Source: Bordetella genomosp. 1
Lineage (GTDB): Bacteria; Pseudomonadota; Gammaproteobacteria; Burkholderiales; Burkholderiaceae_B
DNA length: 64,000 nt
Assembly (NCBI RefSeq): GCF_002261335.1
Contig: NZ_NEVL01000004.1
Span: 124,001-188,000, forward strand
Direction of reading: 5' to 3'
Shown: piece by piece, positions 26,954-36,080 of the stretch
Position numbering within the stretch: the first letter of the stretch is position 1
Layout: each line of letters opens with the position of its first letter
Made by a program: the position numbers and the translations under genes
Notes under the pieces: model-generated
The model's input: only the letters and a program-made list of their open reading frames with translations
Told to the model about the DNA's origin: nothing
Databases searched by the model: none

Positions 26954-27879
26954 GCCCGGTCTCCCACACGTTCGCCGAGCAGGCCCGACGGACGGAAGAT
27001 CAGCACCAGCACCAGCACCACGAAGGCGAACACGTCCTGGTAGTGGCTGCCGAGGAAGCCGCCTGTCAGGTCGCCGATATAGCCGGAGCCGAGCGCCTCG
27101 ATGATGCCCAGCAACAGGCCGCCGGCCATGGCGCCCACGAGGTTGCCGATGCCGCCCAGCACGGCGGCGGTGAAGGCCTTCAGGCCCAGCATGAAGCCCA
27201 TCGTGTACTGCGACACGCCGTAGTAGGTGGTGACCATCATGCCGGCCACGGCGGCGAGCGCCGAGCCGATCAGGAACGCCGCCGAAATCACGGTGTTGAT
27301 GTTCACGCCCATCAGGCCGGCCACCTCGCGGTTCTGCGCGGTGGCGCGCATCGCGGTGCCCAGGCGGGTCTTGTGCACCACCAGCAGCAGCGCGCCCATG
27401 ATGGCCGCCGCGATCACCACGATGGCGATCTGCAGCGTGCTCATGCGCGCGCCGAAGATGTTGAGCACCTCCGGCTGCAGCACCTGCGGGAAGTTGAGAT
27501 AGTTGCGCCCCCACACCATCATCGCCACGTTCTGCAGGATGATGGACACGCCGATCGCGGTGATCAGCGCGGCCAGGCGCGGCGCCCGGCGCAAGGGCCG
27601 GTAGGCCACGCGTTCGGCGGTCCAGCCCACGGCCATGCACAGCGGCACCGCCACGAGCATGCCCACGCCCAACACCATGAAGGCGGAGGCGCTGGGGTCA
27701 CTGCCCACCATGGCGGCGGCGATCATGGTGGCCGTCATCGCGCCGATCATGACCACGTCGCCATGGGCGAAGTTGATCAGGCCGATGATGCCGTACACCA
27801 TGGTGTAGCCCAACGCGACCAGCGCATACACGCTGCCCAGCGTCAGGCCATTAATCAGTTGTTGAGTGAAGATTTCCAT
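26950..27879 (-). CDS. livH: Branched-chain amino acid ABC transporter permease LivH
   Basis: 309-residue permease forming the channel with LivM. It opens QLINGLTLGSVYALVALGYTMVYGIIGLINFAHGD, the family signature. The coupling loop is RLGTAMRATAQNREVAGLMGVN. About eight helices are visible. It follows livK by 246 nt, a gap that contains a hairpin but no other gene. Confidence 0.96.
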   Translation of the reverse strand: MEIFTQQLINGLTLGSVYALVALGYTMVYGIIGLINFAHGDVVMIGAMTATMIAAAMVGSDPSASAFMVLGVGMLVAVPLCMAVGWTAERVAYRPLRRAPRLAALITAIGVSIILQNVAMMVWGRNYLNFPQVLQPEVLNIFGARMSTLQIAIVVIAAAIMGALLLVVHKTRLGTAMRATAQNREVAGLMGVNINTVISAAFLIGSALAAVAGMMVTTYYGVSQYTMGFMLGLKAFTAAVLGGIGNLVGAMAGGLLLGIIEALGSGYIGDLTGGFLGSHYQDVFAFVVLVLVLIFRPSGLLGERVGDRA

Positions 27880-28047
27880 ACGGGCTTCTAAGAGGAGCCG
27901 GGTGACAGGCCGCCGTGCGGTCTGGACCGGTGCGCGCCCGCAGAGCGGGTCGGCGCCGTTGCGGCAGGCAGCGAGGCGATGGCGCGGGATCGCGGCGTCC
28001 TGGAGGGGACGGGGATCGGGCGCGAGCCGGCTGCGGCACGGTCGGCG

Positions 28048-28070
28048 GGCGTGGCGCCAGGCGCCACGCC
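28048..28070 (-). other. Hairpin between livK and livH
   Basis: GGCGTGGCGC and GCGCCACGCC form a perfect 10-bp stem around a 3-nt loop, with no T-run on the - strand. It lies about 55 nt after the livK stop. It probably stabilises livK mRNA or partly terminates, giving excess binding protein over permease. The rest of 27880-28125 holds nothing else I recognise. Confidence 0.55.
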
Positions 28071-28125
28071 GCGGTTGCGCGGCGCGGCCCCGTCATGCAA
28101 CGGGCCGCGCCAGATCAGCAAAGCC

Positions 28126-29274
28126 TCAGTTGTTGGCCTGGCTGACCATGGTCTCGACCATTTCCCACTTACCGTTCTTGACCTGGTAGATGGTGACCGA
28201 GATTTCCTTCAGGTCGCCATTCTTGTCGTAGGAGATGTGTTCGCTGGTCGCGCCCTTGCGCTCGAGCTTGGCCAGCTCGGGCAGGTACTTGGCCGGGTCG
28301 GCCGAGTTGGCCTTCTCGATGGCGGCGATCATGTTCCAGGCGCCATCGTAGGCGTAGGGCGCGTACACGCCCGGGGCCTTCTTGAAGCGGGCCTGGTAGC
28401 GCTGGTCGAAGTCCTTGCCGGCGCTCATCTTGTCGAGCGGCACGCCGGCCAGCGAGGCGTAGGTGCCGTCGGCGGCGTCGCCCGCCAGCTTGATGAAGGT
28501 GTCGCTGCGGGTCATTTCACCCGAGACCAGCGGCGCCTTGATGCCGAGCGTGGCGATCTGGCGCTTCATCGGGCCGGACTGCGCATCCAGGCCGCCGAAG
28601 AAGATCGCGTCGGGCGCCGAGCCCTTGATGTTGGTCAGGATCGAGGTGAAGTCGTTGGCCTTGTCGGTGGTGTACTCGCGGCGCACGATCTGGCCGCCGG
28701 CGGCCTTCACGGCCTTTTCCACTTCGTCGGACAGGCCCTGGCCGTACGCCGTGCGGTCGTCGATGATGGCGACCTTCTTGGCGTTGAGCTTTTCCACGAT
28801 GAACTTGCCCACGGCGGCGCCCTGCTGGGTGTCGCTGGTCATCATGCGGAAGGTGGTCTCGTAGCCCTGCTTCGTGTACTCGGGCGAGGTGGCCATGGCG
28901 ATCTGCGGCAGGCCGGCGTCGTGGTAGACGCGCGAAGCCGGGATCGTGGTGCCCGAGTTGAAGTGGCCGAGGATACCGTTGACGTCCTGGTCGACGAGCT
29001 GCTGCGCGACCTGGACGGCCACGCGCGGGTCGGCCTGGTCATCGCGCGACACCAGCACGAACTTGGCCGGCTTGCCGTCGATCTTGATGCCCTTCTGGTT
29101 CGCTTCTTCGAGCGCCAGGTTCAGGCCGTTCTGCATGTCTTCGCCGTAGTGCGATTGCGGGCCGGTGAGCGGGGCCGCAAAGCCGAACTTGATGTCGGCA
29201 GCCTGGGCGGCGCCCGCCACGCAAGCGGCAGCGATGCCAGCGGCAAGCAGTTTGAAGGGGGTGCGCAACGTCAT
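28126..29274 (-). CDS. livK: Branched-chain amino acid ABC transporter substrate-binding protein
   Basis: 382-residue periplasmic binding protein of the Leu/Ile/Val family. The ATG at 29274 has GGAGGAAACC upstream and begins a signal peptide (MTLRTPFKLLAAGIAAACVAGAAQA). ADIKFGFAAPLTGPQSHYGEDMQNGLNLALEEAN is the family N-terminus. GHFNSGTTIPASRVYHDAGLPQIAMATS contains ligand-contacting residues. It is first gene of the liv operon. Specificity beyond the amino-acid family is not deducible; livJ would be an equally good name. Confidence 0.93.
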   Translation of the reverse strand: MTLRTPFKLLAAGIAAACVAGAAQAADIKFGFAAPLTGPQSHYGEDMQNGLNLALEEANQKGIKIDGKPAKFVLVSRDDQADPRVAVQVAQQLVDQDVNGILGHFNSGTTIPASRVYHDAGLPQIAMATSPEYTKQGYETTFRMMTSDTQQGAAVGKFIVEKLNAKKVAIIDDRTAYGQGLSDEVEKAVKAAGGQIVRREYTTDKANDFTSILTNIKGSAPDAIFFGGLDAQSGPMKRQIATLGIKAPLVSGEMTRSDTFIKLAGDAADGTYASLAGVPLDKMSAGKDFDQRYQARFKKAPGVYAPYAYDGAWNMIAAIEKANSADPAKYLPELAKLERKGATSEHISYDKNGDLKEISVTIYQVKNGKWEMVETMVSQANN

Positions 29275-29563
29275 GGTTTCCTCCCGATAAGTCGCACGAA
29301 ATGCCTTGCTTTGTTTTATATCCGGGCTTGTGGCCCGGAGCCGGTTTTTTTGCGGCGCCCCTTCTTCGAGGAGCCCGACAATCCGGCGCCGATCTGGCGC
29401 CGGGCACTGCAACTGCATCGACCGTCGTACGGATGAAGTCCGACGGTGGTACTGCTGGTGCGACCGGATTTTGAACGGGTGCAACCTGGGCCGATATTGG
29501 AGATAACCCGATGTCTCCTTACGGGTTAGCCCTAGCCCTGATCGCGCCCTGATTTCCCCCGTC
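29275..29563 (-). promoter_or_regulatory. livK upstream region: hairpin, GTTGCA motif, motif shared with putA
   Basis: Between putA and livK, read on the - strand. GCTAGGGCTAACC (29536-29524) matches GCTAGGGTTAACC upstream of putA at 12 of 13 positions. GGTTGCACC (29486-29478) carries the GTTGCA core that PutA binds in E. coli. AACCCG/CGGGTT forms an inverted repeat (29507-29529). Nearer livK, TCCGGGC/GCCCGGA makes a leader hairpin (about 29323-29341). No -35/-10 pair is clear. Confidence 0.45.
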
Positions 29564-32500
29564 TCAACCGATGGTCATGAGGCTGGCGTTGCCGCCCGCC
29601 GCCGCCGTGTTCACGCTGATCGAACGCTCGCAAAGCAGACGTTCGGGCGCATAGCTGGCGCCGGCGGCCAGGGCGTCCGTCGACAGGCCATGCACCGCCA
29701 CCAGCGGACCGGCGCGCCGCGCCACGCGTTGGTTCAGCGCGCGCAGCGTGTCGCCGTCGCCCTCGAACAACACCGCCTGGTACTGGGCCTCGTCGACTTC
29801 GCTGTCTTCGAGGATGGCGGCCTGCTCGCGCGCCTCGGCATCGAGCGTGGCCAGCAGCGCCTGCGCGGCCGGCGTGTCGGCAAACCAGGCCTGGTTGCCG
29901 GTGGCGCGCGCCACCGACCACTGCGCCCGGGCCCCCGCCTCGGTGGCGGCCACGCAATAGACGGCACCGCGCGGCTCGACCACATAGGTGTTGGTTTCGC
30001 CGGTCGGGCCCGGCAGCGCCAGCGACACGGGCATCGCCGTGGCGCCCTTGAGCGCGGGCGGCAGGCCTTGCGGGCGCACCGACAGCAGGCGATACATGTA
30101 GAGCGGGCCGCCCGCCTTAGGACCGGTGCCGGAGAGGTTTTCGCCGCCGAACGGCTGCACCCCGACCACGGCGCCCACGATGTTGCGGTTCACGTACAGG
30201 TTGCCGGCATGGACGGCCTGGGTCACGTGCGCCACGGTCTCGTCGATGCGGGTGTGCACGCCGAAGGTCAGGCCGTAGCCGGTGCCGTTGACCTGCTCGA
30301 TCACGCGATCGAGGTCGCCGCGGGCATAGCGCAACACGTGCAGCACGGGGCCGAACACTTCGCGCTTGAGCTCGCCCAGGTCGGAAATCTCGATCAGCGT
30401 GGGCGCCACGAAGGTGCCGCCGCGGCATTCGCCGGTCAGTTCGACCTGGTCGACGCGGTGGCCCGCGGCGCGCAGGGTGTCGATGTGGTTGAGGATGTTC
30501 TGGCGCGCCTCGCCGTCGATCACGGGCCCGACGTCGGTCGAGAGCCGGTCGGGATTGCCCACGCGCAGCTCGCGCATGGCGCCGCGCAGCATGGTGAGCA
30601 CGTGGTCGGCGTTGTCTTCCTGCACGCACAGCACGCGCAGGGCCGAGCAACGCTGGCCGGCGGAGTCGAAGGCCGAGGTCAGCACGTCGAACACCACCTG
30701 CTCCGACAGGGCCGAGGAGTCGACCACCATGGCGTTCTGGCCGCCGGTCTCCGCGATCAGCGGAATGGTGTGGCCGTCGTCGTCCAGGCGCTCGGCCAGG
30801 GTGCGGGCAATGATGCGCGCCACCTCGGTGGAGCCGGTGAACATCACGCCGCGCACGCCCGGGTGCGCCACCAGCTTGGCGCCGATGGTCTCGCCCCGGC
30901 CCGGCAGCAGTTGCACCGCGCCGGCCGGCACGCCGGCCGCGCGCAGGATCGCCACGGCCTGGGCCGCGATCAGGGGCGTCTGCTCGGCCGGCTTGGCCAG
31001 CACGGTGTTGCCGGCGGCCAACGCCGCGGCGACCTGGCCGGTGAAGATGGCGAGCGGGAAGTTCCAGGGGCTGATGCACAGCACCGGGCCCAGCGGCCGG
31101 TGCGTGTCGTTGTCGAACTCGCGCTCGGCCTGGTCGGCGTAGTAGCGCAGGAAGTCCACGGCCTCGCGCACCTCGGCGATGGCGTTGGGCAGCGACTTGC
31201 CGGCCTCGCGCACGATCAGGCCCAGCAGGGTCTGCATCTGCTCTTCCAGCAGTTGCGCGGCGCGGCGCAGGCATTGCGCGCGCTCGGCCACCGGGGTGGA
31301 CTGCCAGATCGGCCCGACGTTGGCGGCGCCGCGCAGCGCGGTCTCGGCCTCGTCTTCGTTGGCCTCCATCACGCGGCCGACGAGGTCACGCTGGTTGGCG
31401 GGGTTGAGCACGTCGATGGCGCGCGCGTCATCCCAGATCGGGTCGCCCTCGCCCAGCATGGGTGCGGCGTGCCAGGGCGTGGCCGCGCTGGTCAGCAGGG
31501 CCGCCGACAGCGAACCGAGCCGGTGCTCGTTGGAGAGGTCCAGGCCGGCGGAGTTGGCGCGGGCGCCGTCCTGCGTGTTGCCGTACAGGTCGCGCGGCAG
31601 CGGAATCTTCTCGTGCGGCGCGCCCAGCGGCACCACGCGCGCGGCCGCCTCGACCGGATCCGCAATCAGCGTCTCGACCGGAATGCTTTCGTCGCCGATC
31701 AGGTTCACGAACGAGGTGTTGGCGCCGTTCTCGAGCAGGCGCCGCACCAGGTAGGCCAGCAGCGTTTCGTGCGTGCCGACCGGCGCGTAGATGCGGCACG
31801 GGCGGTTCAGCTTGCCCTGCGCGACCGGGCCGACCACTTCGTCGTACAGCGGCTCGCCCATGCCGTGCAGGCACTGGAACTCATACTGACCGGGATAGTA
31901 GTTCTGGCCGGCCAGGTGATAGATGGCCGACAGCGTGTAGGCGTTGTGCGTGGCGAACTGCGGATACACCGCTTCCGGCGCGCCCAGCAGCTTGCGGGCG
32001 CAGGCGAGATACGCCACGTCGGTGTAGATCTTGCGGGTATAGACCGGATAACCCTCGAGGCCATCGACCTGGGCGCGCTTGATTTCGCTGTCCCAGTAGG
32101 CGCCCTTCACCAACCGCACCATGATGCGGTGGCTGCTGCGGCGTGCCAGGTCGACCACGTAATCGATCACGAACGGCGCGCGCTTCTGGTAGGCCTGGAT
32201 CACGAAGCCGATGCCGTTCCAGCCCTCGAGCTCGGGCGTGAAGCAGAGGGCCTCGAGCAGGTCGAGCGAGATCTCGAGGCGGTCGGCCTCTTCGGCATCG
32301 ATGTTCAGCCCGATGTCGTACTGGCGCGCCAGGAGCGTGAGGGCGCGCACGCGCGGCAGCAGCTCGGCCATCACGCGCTCGCGCTGGGCGCGGGCGTAAC
32401 GCGGATGCAGCGCCGACAACTTGATCGAGATGCCCGGGCCTTCGTAGATGCCGCGGCCCGCGGCGGCCTTGCCGATCGAGTGGATCGCCTGCTCGTACGA

Positions 32501-33385
32501 GGCGTAGTAGCGCTCGGCGTCTTCGGCGGTGGTGGCCGCCTCGCCCAGCATGTCGTACGAGTAGCGGAAGCCGCGCGCTTCCATCTTGCGGTTGTTGGCC
32601 AGCGCCTCCGAGATGGTCTGGCCCGACACGAACTGCTCGCCCATCATGCGCATGGCGATGTTCACGCCCTTGCGCACCAGCGGCTCGCCGCCCTTGCCGA
32701 TCAGGCGCGTGAGCGCGCGCGACAGCGACTGCTCGCTGCTCACCGCCACCAGCTTGCCGGTGATCATCAGGCCCCAGGTGGCGGCATTGACGAACAGCGA
32801 TTGCGAACCGCCCATGTGCGACTTCCAGTCGCCGCGCGCCACCTTGTCGCGGATCAGCGCGTCGCGCGTGGCGCGGTCGGGAATGCGCAGCAAGGCTTCG
32901 GCCAGGCACATGAGGGCCACGCCCTCCTGGCTCGACAGCGAAAATTCCTGGATCAGCCCTTCCACGCCCCCGCCGGTGCGCTTGTCGCGCAGCGCCGTCA
33001 CCAGCTTGGCGGCCGTTCCATGGATCTTTTCGAGATGCGGCATGCGGGCCTGGCCCAGCAGCAGCGGCACGCACTCGGGCTCGGGCCGGCGGTAGGCCGC
33101 CGTGATCGCGGCGCGCAGCACCGATTGCGGCTGCACGTCCTGGGCAAAGTCGTAGAACGGGGGATGCGCGACCGCCTGGTTGTCGTCGCCGTCGTCGGCG
33201 CCGTTCTCGTCGCGGCCCAGGTGCGCCATTTCGGGCGGCAGTTGGCCACGCTCGATCTTGTCCAGATAGGACACGATCGCCTGCTTGTGGAGCCAGTGGG
33301 GGGTACAGTTGAGTTTCTGCGCGGCCGCCTTCAGGCGATCCCGCAACGCGTCGTCGACCTTGACGCCCAGGGTCGTGCTAGCCAT
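29564..33385 (-). CDS. putA: Trifunctional proline dehydrogenase / P5C dehydrogenase / repressor PutA
   Basis: 1273-residue bifunctional enzyme that oxidises proline to glutamate at the inner membrane and, in trifunctional forms, represses put genes. An N-terminal ribbon-helix-helix domain (about 3-50, TTLGVKVDDALRDRLKAAAQ) provides DNA binding. The proline dehydrogenase barrel (about 180-550) contains GISIKLSALHPRY, VRLVKGAYWDSEIK and YPQFATHNAYT. The aldehyde dehydrogenase half (about 650-1120) contains ISPWNFPLAIFTGQ, MFTGSTEVARII, ETGGQNAMVVDSS and the catalytic Cys913 in SAGQRCSALRV. A C-terminal domain follows. A PutA-type operator sits on its promoter. Confidence 0.97.
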   Translation of the reverse strand: MASTTLGVKVDDALRDRLKAAAQKLNCTPHWLHKQAIVSYLDKIERGQLPPEMAHLGRDENGADDGDDNQAVAHPPFYDFAQDVQPQSVLRAAITAAYRRPEPECVPLLLGQARMPHLEKIHGTAAKLVTALRDKRTGGGVEGLIQEFSLSSQEGVALMCLAEALLRIPDRATRDALIRDKVARGDWKSHMGGSQSLFVNAATWGLMITGKLVAVSSEQSLSRALTRLIGKGGEPLVRKGVNIAMRMMGEQFVSGQTISEALANNRKMEARGFRYSYDMLGEAATTAEDAERYYASYEQAIHSIGKAAAGRGIYEGPGISIKLSALHPRYARAQRERVMAELLPRVRALTLLARQYDIGLNIDAEEADRLEISLDLLEALCFTPELEGWNGIGFVIQAYQKRAPFVIDYVVDLARRSSHRIMVRLVKGAYWDSEIKRAQVDGLEGYPVYTRKIYTDVAYLACARKLLGAPEAVYPQFATHNAYTLSAIYHLAGQNYYPGQYEFQCLHGMGEPLYDEVVGPVAQGKLNRPCRIYAPVGTHETLLAYLVRRLLENGANTSFVNLIGDESIPVETLIADPVEAAARVVPLGAPHEKIPLPRDLYGNTQDGARANSAGLDLSNEHRLGSLSAALLTSAATPWHAAPMLGEGDPIWDDARAIDVLNPANQRDLVGRVMEANEDEAETALRGAANVGPIWQSTPVAERAQCLRRAAQLLEEQMQTLLGLIVREAGKSLPNAIAEVREAVDFLRYYADQAEREFDNDTHRPLGPVLCISPWNFPLAIFTGQVAAALAAGNTVLAKPAEQTPLIAAQAVAILRAAGVPAGAVQLLPGRGETIGAKLVAHPGVRGVMFTGSTEVARIIARTLAERLDDDGHTIPLIAETGGQNAMVVDSSALSEQVVFDVLTSAFDSAGQRCSALRVLCVQEDNADHVLTMLRGAMRELRVGNPDRLSTDVGPVIDGEARQNILNHIDTLRAAGHRVDQVELTGECRGGTFVAPTLIEISDLGELKREVFGPVLHVLRYARGDLDRVIEQVNGTGYGLTFGVHTRIDETVAHVTQAVHAGNLYVNRNIVGAVVGVQPFGGENLSGTGPKAGGPLYMYRLLSVRPQGLPPALKGATAMPVSLALPGPTGETNTYVVEPRGAVYCVAATEAGARAQWSVARATGNQAWFADTPAAQALLATLDAEAREQAAILEDSEVDEAQYQAVLFEGDGDTLRALNQRVARRAGPLVAVHGLSTDALAAGASYAPERLLCERSISVNTAAAGGNASLMTIG

Positions 33386-33512
33386 AGAATTCGTGGGTTC
33401 CTAGATGCTGCATAGGGATGCCGCGGCAACGCGGCGCGGGAAAGGCGCCACCGCGACACGCCAGCCCCACATGCTCGGACCCACGCCTCGGTGACACCCT
33501 CGGTGCCACCGT

Positions 33513-33585
33513 ATGCTAAACAGGTTGCAACCGGGTTGCAACACCTCAAACACTAAGGTTAACCCTAGCAGGCGGCAGGTTAACC
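33513..33585 (-). promoter_or_regulatory. putA promoter with PutA-type operators
   Basis: On the - strand TTGCAA (33541-33536) and TAGCAT (33518-33513) are spaced exactly 17 bp, a good -35/-10 pair. GGTTGCAACC (33523-33532) and GGGTTGCAAC (33533-33542) lie on the -35 and spacer and hold repeated GTTGCA cores, the hexamer bound by the E. coli PutA ribbon-helix-helix. Upstream, two GGTTAACC palindromes (33557-33564 and 33578-33585) are 21 bp apart. The first belongs to the motif shared with livK. Confidence 0.75.
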
Positions 33586-33651
33586 GCCTGACTTCCCGGC
33601 GGTTTCCCCGGCGCCACGGACGTGGCAGGCCTGCCGCCGCCCGCCGGCGCC

Positions 33652-34314
33652 CTACTTCGCGCCGGCGTCGCCCAGCTGGGTGCAACCCGACACGCTTACC
33701 TGCTCGCCGGGCGCCTGCGCCCGCTCGCCACCCGACTGGATGGCCGACGCGATGGTCCGCGCCAGCAGTTGCGTGGCCTGCTGCTGGGCCGTGACCAGCC
33801 CAGTGATGCCGCTGCCCTCCTGCGGCCCGCTCACTACCGTGCGGCACACCAGGCCCCGGCCCGCGGTGTTCAGGGGCCGCGCCCGCCAGGTCACGTCGAG
33901 CACCGCCGGCCCGCCGTCGTTCATGTCGAAGCGCTGCACGTCGGTCTGCACGCGCCAGACCGGCGCGCCCGGCCCGGGGCGCACCACCTGCACGTCCAGC
34001 ACGCCGAGCTCGCGCGTGAGGCCGTCTGACAGCGCCGCGCGCAGCTCGTCGCCCAGCGCCGCGGTCCAGCGATCGGAATACAGCGGCGCCACCGTGCCGG
34101 CGCCGGTGCGCAGCATGATCTGGGGCTGGTCGGCCTGGGCCGGCACGATGACCGGCAGCACCTCCACCATATAAGAAGCGGTGCCCGCCGGGGCCACGGC
34201 TTTCTGTTGCGGCGCCAGCAGCGTGTAGTAGCGCGCCGTGGGCGAGCCGCCGCAGGCGCTGAGGGCGGCGGCCGCGCCGAGGAGGAGGATGGTGCGCGAG
34301 AGCAAGGACGTCAT
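33652..34314 (-). CDS. pqiC: PqiC/YmbA-family outer-membrane lipoprotein
   Basis: 220-residue lipoprotein component of the PqiABC system that connects inner and outer membranes for lipid traffic. The signal peptide MTSLLSRTILLLGAAAALSAC ends in a lipobox (LSAC). SPTARYYTLLAPQ is the ABC-type auxiliary-lipoprotein start. VLPVIVPAQADQPQIMLRTGAG and YSDRWTAALGDELRAALSDGLTRELG are conserved blocks. The ATG at 34314 is 4 nt after the pqiB stop. It ends the clpA-pqiABC series. Confidence 0.92.
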   Translation of the reverse strand: MTSLLSRTILLLGAAAALSACGGSPTARYYTLLAPQQKAVAPAGTASYMVEVLPVIVPAQADQPQIMLRTGAGTVAPLYSDRWTAALGDELRAALSDGLTRELGVLDVQVVRPGPGAPVWRVQTDVQRFDMNDGGPAVLDVTWRARPLNTAGRGLVCRTVVSGPQEGSGITGLVTAQQQATQLLARTIASAIQSGGERAQAPGEQVSVSGCTQLGDAGAK

Positions 34315-34318
34315 GGGA

Positions 34319-35983
34319 TCAGTTCCTGACGGGGCCGGCGCCGGGGATCGGGTCATCGCCCCGTCCGCGCAGCAAGGCCTCGGGATTGGTCTGGAGGAAA
34401 TCGGCCAGCGACCGCAGCGACCGGGCCGCGCGGCTGAGCTCCTGCATCGCGCGCTCGGTGTTGACCGGCAGCGACGAGTCGGAGGCGATCAGATCGTTGA
34501 CCGCCGACAGCGACTGGCGCGCCTGCTTGAGCACCGACTGCGCCTCGGGCGCGACGTCTTTCTCGAGCCGGCCCATGAGCTTGGACGTGTTGGACAGCGT
34601 CACGCGCAGCTCGTTGCCGATCTGGTCGAACGGAATCTTCTCGATCTTCGAGACGATGCTGCTGATCTGCTCCTGCAACTGGTCGAACTGGCCCGGGATG
34701 GTCGGGATCGGCATCGGCGTGGCGGGCTCGTACTTCACCGGCGGCGCCTTGGGGAAGTGATCCAGCACGATGAACAACTGGCCGGTGAGCAGGTTGGCCG
34801 ACTTCATTTGCGCGCGCAACCCATACTTCACCATCACCGACATCACATGACCCGGCGCGGTGCTGCCGTCGCCCTGCTTCTCGGCCTCTTCGAGCACTTC
34901 GTCGTAGATGCGGCCCAGGCGCACCGGGTACAGCGTGGCGTCCACCATCGCGAAGAAGCGCTTGGTCTTGGAGTCGAAATCGATCGTGATCTTGGTGACT
35001 TCGCCCAGCGTGATGCCCTGGAAGTCGATCGGCGCGCCCACCGACAGGCCGCGCACCGACTGGTCGAAGCGCATGCGCACGGGGAACGGCTCGCCGTCGG
35101 TGTTGGCCTTGGCGGGGCCCTCGCCGGTGTAGAGCTCGAAGGTGCTGTTGGCCGGCGCCGCCTCGGAGCTGCGCGGCGAGACGTCCTCGAACGCGATGCC
35201 GCCGATCGCCATCGACACCAGCGATTGCGTGCGCATCTTGAGGCCGTCGGCATTGACGGAGAAGTCCACGCCGCTGGCGTTCCAGAAGCGCGTGCCGGCG
35301 GTCACGAACTTGTCGTTGGGCGCGTCGATGAAGATCTCGACATTCACGTTCTTGCCGCTGTCATCGAGCTTGTAGCCGACCACGCGGCCCACGCCGATGC
35401 GGCGGTAGTAGACGGGCGAGCCGATGTCCAGCGAACCCAGGTCATGGGCCTTGAGCATGAAGCGCTTGCCCTGCCGGTCGTAGGTCACGGCGGGCGGCGT
35501 CTCGAGGCCGACGAAATCGTATTTGGAGGCACGCTCGCCCTTTTCGGGCTTGCGCTCTTCGGCGTCCACGCCGATGTAGGCGCCCGACACCAGCGTGCCC
35601 AGGCCGGACACACCGCTCACGCCCAGGCGCGGCCGCACCACCCAGAAGTTGGTGCCTTCGCGCGCCAGGTTGGCCACGTCGCGGCCGAGCGAGGCCTGCA
35701 CCAGCACCTTGCTGCGGTCTTCGCTGAGGCGGATGTCCTGCACGAGGCCGATGTTGACCTCCTTGTAGCGCAGCTGGGTCTTGCCGACCTCCAGCCCTTC
35801 GGCGCTCTCGAACTGGATGGTGATCTCCGGCCCGGACTGCAGCCAGGACCGCACCACCAGCGACACGCCGGCCAGGGCCGCGATCAGCGGCACCAGCCAG
35901 ATCCAGGAAATACGCGAACGCTCTTTTTTGGAAACCGACACCTTGTGCACCGGGGTGCCGCTCGGAGGGGTCTGCTCGGCCAT
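34319..35983 (-). CDS. pqiB: PqiB, MCE-domain trans-envelope protein
   Basis: 554-residue protein anchored in the inner membrane by SWIWLVPLIAALAGVSLVV (about 27-45) with three MCE domains spanning the periplasm; the three-MCE length distinguishes it from seven-MCE LetB. MCE starts are visible at ITIQFESAEGLEVGKTQLRYKEVNIG, then AHDLGSLDIGSPVYYRRIGVGRV, then VRMRFDQSVRGLSVGAPIDFQG. The C-terminal coiled coil (FDQLQEQISSIVSKIEKI onward) forms the needle. The ATG at 35983 has AAAGGA upstream. There is a 97-nt gap after pqiA. Confidence 0.95.
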   Translation of the reverse strand: MAEQTPPSGTPVHKVSVSKKERSRISWIWLVPLIAALAGVSLVVRSWLQSGPEITIQFESAEGLEVGKTQLRYKEVNIGLVQDIRLSEDRSKVLVQASLGRDVANLAREGTNFWVVRPRLGVSGVSGLGTLVSGAYIGVDAEERKPEKGERASKYDFVGLETPPAVTYDRQGKRFMLKAHDLGSLDIGSPVYYRRIGVGRVVGYKLDDSGKNVNVEIFIDAPNDKFVTAGTRFWNASGVDFSVNADGLKMRTQSLVSMAIGGIAFEDVSPRSSEAAPANSTFELYTGEGPAKANTDGEPFPVRMRFDQSVRGLSVGAPIDFQGITLGEVTKITIDFDSKTKRFFAMVDATLYPVRLGRIYDEVLEEAEKQGDGSTAPGHVMSVMVKYGLRAQMKSANLLTGQLFIVLDHFPKAPPVKYEPATPMPIPTIPGQFDQLQEQISSIVSKIEKIPFDQIGNELRVTLSNTSKLMGRLEKDVAPEAQSVLKQARQSLSAVNDLIASDSSLPVNTERAMQELSRAARSLRSLADFLQTNPEALLRGRGDDPIPGAGPVRN

Positions 35984-36080
35984 GTCACGATCCTTTGTAC
36001 GACGCCCCGAGCCGCACGGCGGGGGCCAAATCCGACGCAATTACGTCGGTTACATCAGACGTCATTGTGCCCTAATAAAT

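Noticed and set aside
29690-33415. 1241-codon open frame antisense to putA
   Set aside because: Same artefact of high-GC coding. PutA is complete on the other strand with all motifs.
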